DNA from: Thermoplasmatota archaeon
Lineage (GTDB): Archaea; Thermoplasmatota; Penumbrarchaeia; Penumbrarchaeales; Penumbrarchaeaceae
NCBI GenBank assembly: GCA_025457865.1
Contig: JALOTP010000002.1
Location: forward strand, 61,213-125,212
Reading direction: 5' to 3'
Length of the DNA stretch: 64,000 nucleotides
Below are positions 61,066 to 64,000 of this stretch, piece by piece. How positions within the stretch are numbered: the stretch's first letter is position 1; the number at the start of each line of letters is the position of its first letter. Both the position numbers and the translations under genes were made by a program. A model generated the notes under the pieces. The model worked only from the letters and a program-made list of their open reading frames with translations. It was not told the DNA's origin and searched no databases.

Positions 61066-63999
61066 TCAAAGGCTTGGAAGGAGCGGGTCCTCCTCTGATG
61101 GGACCGTCCCATCACCGGCAGGCCCCTCTCCGAACATACCGTTCAATGTCATCTCGATATTGTTGAGCTCAGCTTCAAGGTCTATGTTCTCCATGTTCGG
61201 TCTATGCACCTGAGGACCATTATCGATGATCTCTCCTTCGGCTTGCTCTGACCCTACGATCGTATCTTCGTTCGTTCGAAACATATCAGCATCCATACCT
61301 TCTTCGAGAGCGGATGGTGGAAGTGCCTCGACCTCATGCTCAGGCAGTCCTTCATCGATAGGTACGGGTTCAAGGCCCAATATCGATAGGTCACCTACAA
61401 GGTTCTCGTCACCTTGAGAAAAAGCAGACCGGTCATCTATTGCAGGTTCGGGTATAGGTGCGCTTGAAACATCCCTTGACCTTTTACGTGCGATGATGAA
61501 GGCGAGGGCAACAATGACCACGAGCAGGGCCATTGCTATGACCGGGAGGAGGTAGAACGCGAGCTTATCATCAGAGTTCCTATCCGACCTCTCGTTCCCG
61601 GTTCCGGACTCGTTAGAACCGGGGATGACAGGTCTTTTGGTGACGTTCACAACGACCCTGGAATAGACGATGTCAACATAACCATCACTGACATGACAGT
61701 CTATCGTCCTTGCTCCGGGAGAGCTCCAGTTCAATGTTATCCTATCTCCAGCCCCCAGATGGACGTCCCCGTCCTTCCAGGTGAATGTCAGGTCGTCCAT
61801 GTCCTTATCGGACCCTTCCCCCCTCAGTACAAGTCCCTCGCCCACTTTCACATATACAGACCCTGTTGAAGGAGAGACCAATCTTGCGGTGGGGAGGTCA
61901 TTGACGCTCTGGACTATCAGGTCCATTCCCAGAGTAGCTATCGTCGAACCGTCCGATGCATTGAACACCATCCTTTCCATACCGTGCCAATCTGGCTCCG
62001 GAATGATGGATACCGAGCCGTTAGGAGCGACATCGATATCGGAATTGACAAGGGACCTGCTCCCAAAGGTAAGGGGATCGTTGTCCTCATCGATGAAGAA
62101 CTTGGAAAGGTCCAGTTGTCTATAGTCTGTGTTATCCTCGAACATCGTTATGCTTGCAGGATAGTTCAGTACAAGTTTGGTCGGACTGTTCATTATTACG
62201 ACCTGATTGATAGATGATTCGGACCAGTCCTTTCCATCGTTGACCTTAACATCCAACTTGATGACATCCCCTTTCCTATGAACGTCTGCAGGTAAGGTAG
62301 GAGAGAACCGTGAATTATTGATGGCCGAGTAGGTTTTCAGCTCTTTCCCGTTGAGGAACCAACTGTAGGTAAAGGTAAGGGGGTCGTTCTCCCTGTCGGA
62401 GGCCTTTATGGATACGATGGAACGGACCTCGTCCGTCGTCGTCGGATTCCTGGGAATGAGCTCGAATACGGGAGCCATAGGTGGGTTGTTCATGACCTCA
62501 ACGACATCGTGGAACCTGATGCTTTGGCTATCGGCCCCTACCTCGTCTGAACAGGAAGCTGTGAAGGAGTACATTCCTAAGAGAGCGTTCTCTGAAGGAA
62601 CGAAGATATAATCCCAAGTCACTTTGGAGGAGTTGAAAGCAGGACCTTCCAGTTCAGAGGCCAAGGTCTCGTTCGATCCTGGTTCCGAATATGTCAAATG
62701 CACCGATAGGGTCGACGCATCCCTTTCCGGGTCTTTCGCTGTCACCGAAATCGTGCAGGGGTACGATCTCCTGACCTCTTTGGGTCCGGAGACCAGAACG
62801 ACCTCAGGTCCGTTGTTCCCGCTCCACCTCAAGGACCATGAACGGAGAACGGGTATGGACCCGTTGGATGTCAGGTTCGCTCTCATAATGAGGTACTGGT
62901 GTTCGTCGTATGATATGGAGGAGATGTCATAGGATCCTGGTGAGAGGGCGATGAAAGGCGTTATGGGGGAACCTGTGAGCCCATCAAGTAGGTCAACACT
63001 GACCGAACAACCATCATCCGAATACCCATCATATTCGAACGTGCTCCAGTAGTTCTGGTCCGGTCTCACAATGATCCTGCTTTGAACAGAACCCTTCAAG
63101 GAATTCCCATCAAGGGTGTAGGTGCCAGTGATGAAATGGGCAGAGGTGTTACCATTGGTCCTCTTCTGTGTTAGGAACGAATCCTTCCAGGTCTGTTCGC
63201 TCTCCCACTCTAACCCCCATCCCTTAAGGACCGGCGAAGTGAAACCGTTCACAGAGCATGAATACCCGAACCGAAGCTCCCTGATCCCTTCATTGTTAAG
63301 ATACCCTAGTTCGGATTCGCATTGGTCGGACCCTACGAAAAGGTTCATTAGTGACCGACCTTCCGAACCCAGCAGCTCGAACTCGGAATAGGCACCATCC
63401 GCATTCACATGGTCTATCCTCAGCGTCGTCCATTTGGACCCTAAGGGAAGGATTATGGGCTGTGATACGATGGTATTGGTCCTGAGGAGGTTGATATCCT
63501 TCAAAAGAACATCATCGATGCATGTTTCCATATGGGATAGGCTCGTAATTTTTAGCCCCGTGGTAAGGGAGAACCTCAAAGCCGAGCCCAGTTCGTTCCT
63601 GAAATTCAGGTCCTCCATAGATGCCAGGAGGGTTCCGTTCATGGATGTTACTTTGATATCGAACTCATGGTCGTAACAGTTCCAATCGAGGTCGATCCTG
63701 TACCAAGTGTTGGGAAGGACGTTCTTGGTCAGCTGATACCAGTTCCCTGTCGAGAGAACGGCCAATCCTCCGTTGTTGAAACCAAGGGCCATTATGATGT
63801 CCGTTGTATAGGTGGGATTGGTCGACCTGGTCCCTAGAAGATGGAACCTGGATGAGACCTTCTCATCCGGATAGATGTAATTACTTCGGATATAGGCCCT
63901 TAAGGACCCGTTCACTATGTCGAACGCCTTTGATAGGACGATCTGGTTCTTGAGCTTGTCACTGTTCATGGACCTGGCAAAGTTCTTGGAGGAGTTATC
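61066..63999 (-). CDS. Giant surface protein, 5'-truncated by the window edge (lectin-like, Ig/cadherin-like, C-terminal anchor)
   Basis: The frame stays open to the right edge and no signal peptide follows the ATG at 63969, so the N-terminus lies outside. Visible order: a concanavalin-like beta-sandwich ('SSRFHLLGTRSTNPTYTTDI', 'NTWYRIDLDWNC'), beta-sandwich modules, Ig-like domains ('ASDRENDPLTFTYSWFLNG'), a cadherin-like module ('FFIDEDNDPLTFG'), a PKD-like domain ('RGEGSDKDMDDLTFTWKDG'), a Thr/Ser/Asn-rich spacer, a transmembrane helix ('FYLLPVIAMALLVVIVALAF') and an acidic cytosolic tail of about 140 residues. Function likely binding of a polymer. The stop lies 8 nt from the nifJ stop, tail to tail. 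Confidence 0.82.
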   Translation of the reverse strand, partial: DNSSKNFARSMNSDKLKNQIVLSKAFDIVNGSLRAYIRSNYIYPDEKVSSRFHLLGTRSTNPTYTTDIIMALGFNNGGLAVLSTGNWYQLTKNVLPNTWYRIDLDWNCYDHEFDIKVTSMNGTLLASMEDLNFRNELGSALRFSLTTGLKITSLSHMETCIDDVLLKDINLLRTNTIVSQPIILPLGSKWTTLRIDHVNADGAYSEFELLGSEGRSLMNLFVGSDQCESELGYLNNEGIRELRFGYSCSVNGFTSPVLKGWGLEWESEQTWKDSFLTQKRTNGNTSAHFITGTYTLDGNSLKGSVQSRIIVRPDQNYWSTFEYDGYSDDGCSVSVDLLDGLTGSPITPFIALSPGSYDISSISYDEHQYLIMRANLTSNGSIPVLRSWSLRWSGNNGPEVVLVSGPKEVRRSYPCTISVTAKDPERDASTLSVHLTYSEPGSNETLASELEGPAFNSSKVTWDYIFVPSENALLGMYSFTASCSDEVGADSQSIRFHDVVEVMNNPPMAPVFELIPRNPTTTDEVRSIVSIKASDRENDPLTFTYSWFLNGKELKTYSAINNSRFSPTLPADVHRKGDVIKLDVKVNDGKDWSESSINQVVIMNSPTKLVLNYPASITMFEDNTDYRQLDLSKFFIDEDNDPLTFGSRSLVNSDIDVAPNGSVSIIPEPDWHGMERMVFNASDGSTIATLGMDLIVQSVNDLPTARLVSPSTGSVYVKVGEGLVLRGEGSDKDMDDLTFTWKDGDVHLGAGDRITLNWSSPGARTIDCHVSDGYVDIVYSRVVVNVTKRPVIPGSNESGTGNERSDRNSDDKLAFYLLPVIAMALLVVIVALAFIIARKRSRDVSSAPIPEPAIDDRSAFSQGDENLVGDLSILGLEPVPIDEGLPEHEVEALPPSALEEGMDADMFRTNEDTIVGSEQAEGEIIDNGPQVHRPNMENIDLEAELNNIEMTLNGMFGEGPAGDGTVPSEEDPLLPSL

Positions 64000-64000
64000 G

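Noticed and set aside
1-64000. CRISPR array, transposase, restriction or other defence system
   Set aside because: No regularly spaced direct repeats and no cas, transposase or nuclease-methylase genes were seen on either strand.

Overview
The window is a stretch of archaeal chromosome, about 48% GC by eye, most likely from an uncultured anaerobic euryarchaeon of the Thermoplasmata/Thermoplasmatota side. The archaeal assignment is firm: MCM, FEN1 with a PIP box, an ATP-dependent ligase, NAC, DUF424, an archaeosine radical-SAM enzyme, and two ether-lipid enzymes (geranylgeranyl reductase and a UbiA-type prenyltransferase). Promoters are TATA-like, with several apparently leaderless genes. The finer placement is inference from the DnaK/DnaJ/GrpE set, the many giant surface proteins and the single-chain pyruvate:ferredoxin oxidoreductase. 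No rRNA, CRISPR array, transposase or phage gene was seen.

Layout. 0-3 kb: end of a giant surface protein. 3.1-5.75 kb: a LarA-type racemase followed by malic enzyme. 5.75-17.6 kb: two giant secreted proteins around a tandem pair of paralogous membrane proteins, tRNA-Lys, a degenerate nucleotidyltransferase-like gene and a helical-repeat protein. 17.6-19.9 kb: a small ORF, an unusual array of three hairpins bounded by a 16-bp direct repeat of the tRNA-Leu 3' end, an alpha-oxoamine synthase and tRNA-Asp. 19.9-25.2 kb: DNA ligase, geranylgeranyl reductase, an amidohydrolase and an orphan gene. 25.5-28.1 kb: a membrane-anchored tandem winged-helix regulator. 28.2-32.3 kb: MCM-DUF424-RaSEA, divergent from a zinc-ribbon/winged-helix protein. 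32.4-37.8 kb: grpE-dnaK-dnaJ-traB. 37.9-44.3 kb: a membrane protein, a YkgJ-like cysteine-cluster protein, a NAC operon, an AroD-AroE fusion with a ruined active site, a membrane zinc-ribbon protein and FEN1. 44.3-51.0 kb: a beta-helix surface protein, a UbiA-type lipid enzyme and a propeller surface protein. 51.2-61.1 kb: acetyl-CoA metabolism (CoA-transferase-GNAT fusion, ADP-forming acetyl-CoA synthetase, phosphotransacetylase-like P-loop/DRTGG protein, AIM24-like protein, acylphosphatase, NifJ). 61.1-64 kb: another giant surface protein, cut by the window edge.

How it fits together. NifJ would make acetyl-CoA from pyruvate, and malic enzyme feeds pyruvate. The ADP-forming synthetase would convert acetyl-CoA to acetate with ATP gain, so the central carbon genes describe an anaerobic fermenter of organic acids, peptides or sugars. 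The surface proteins (fn3, Ig-like, cadherin-like, CARDB, beta-helix and propeller domains, usually with one C-terminal membrane anchor) suggest heavy investment in the cell envelope and binding of polymers.

Most unusual items: a DnaK with two C-terminal zinc ribbons, the AroD-AroE fusion that lacks nearly all catalytic residues, the hairpin array at tRNA-Leu, the LarA-malic enzyme pair (possible malate racemase), and the transmembrane winged-helix sensor. All functional calls rest on motif recognition by eye; no database search was run.
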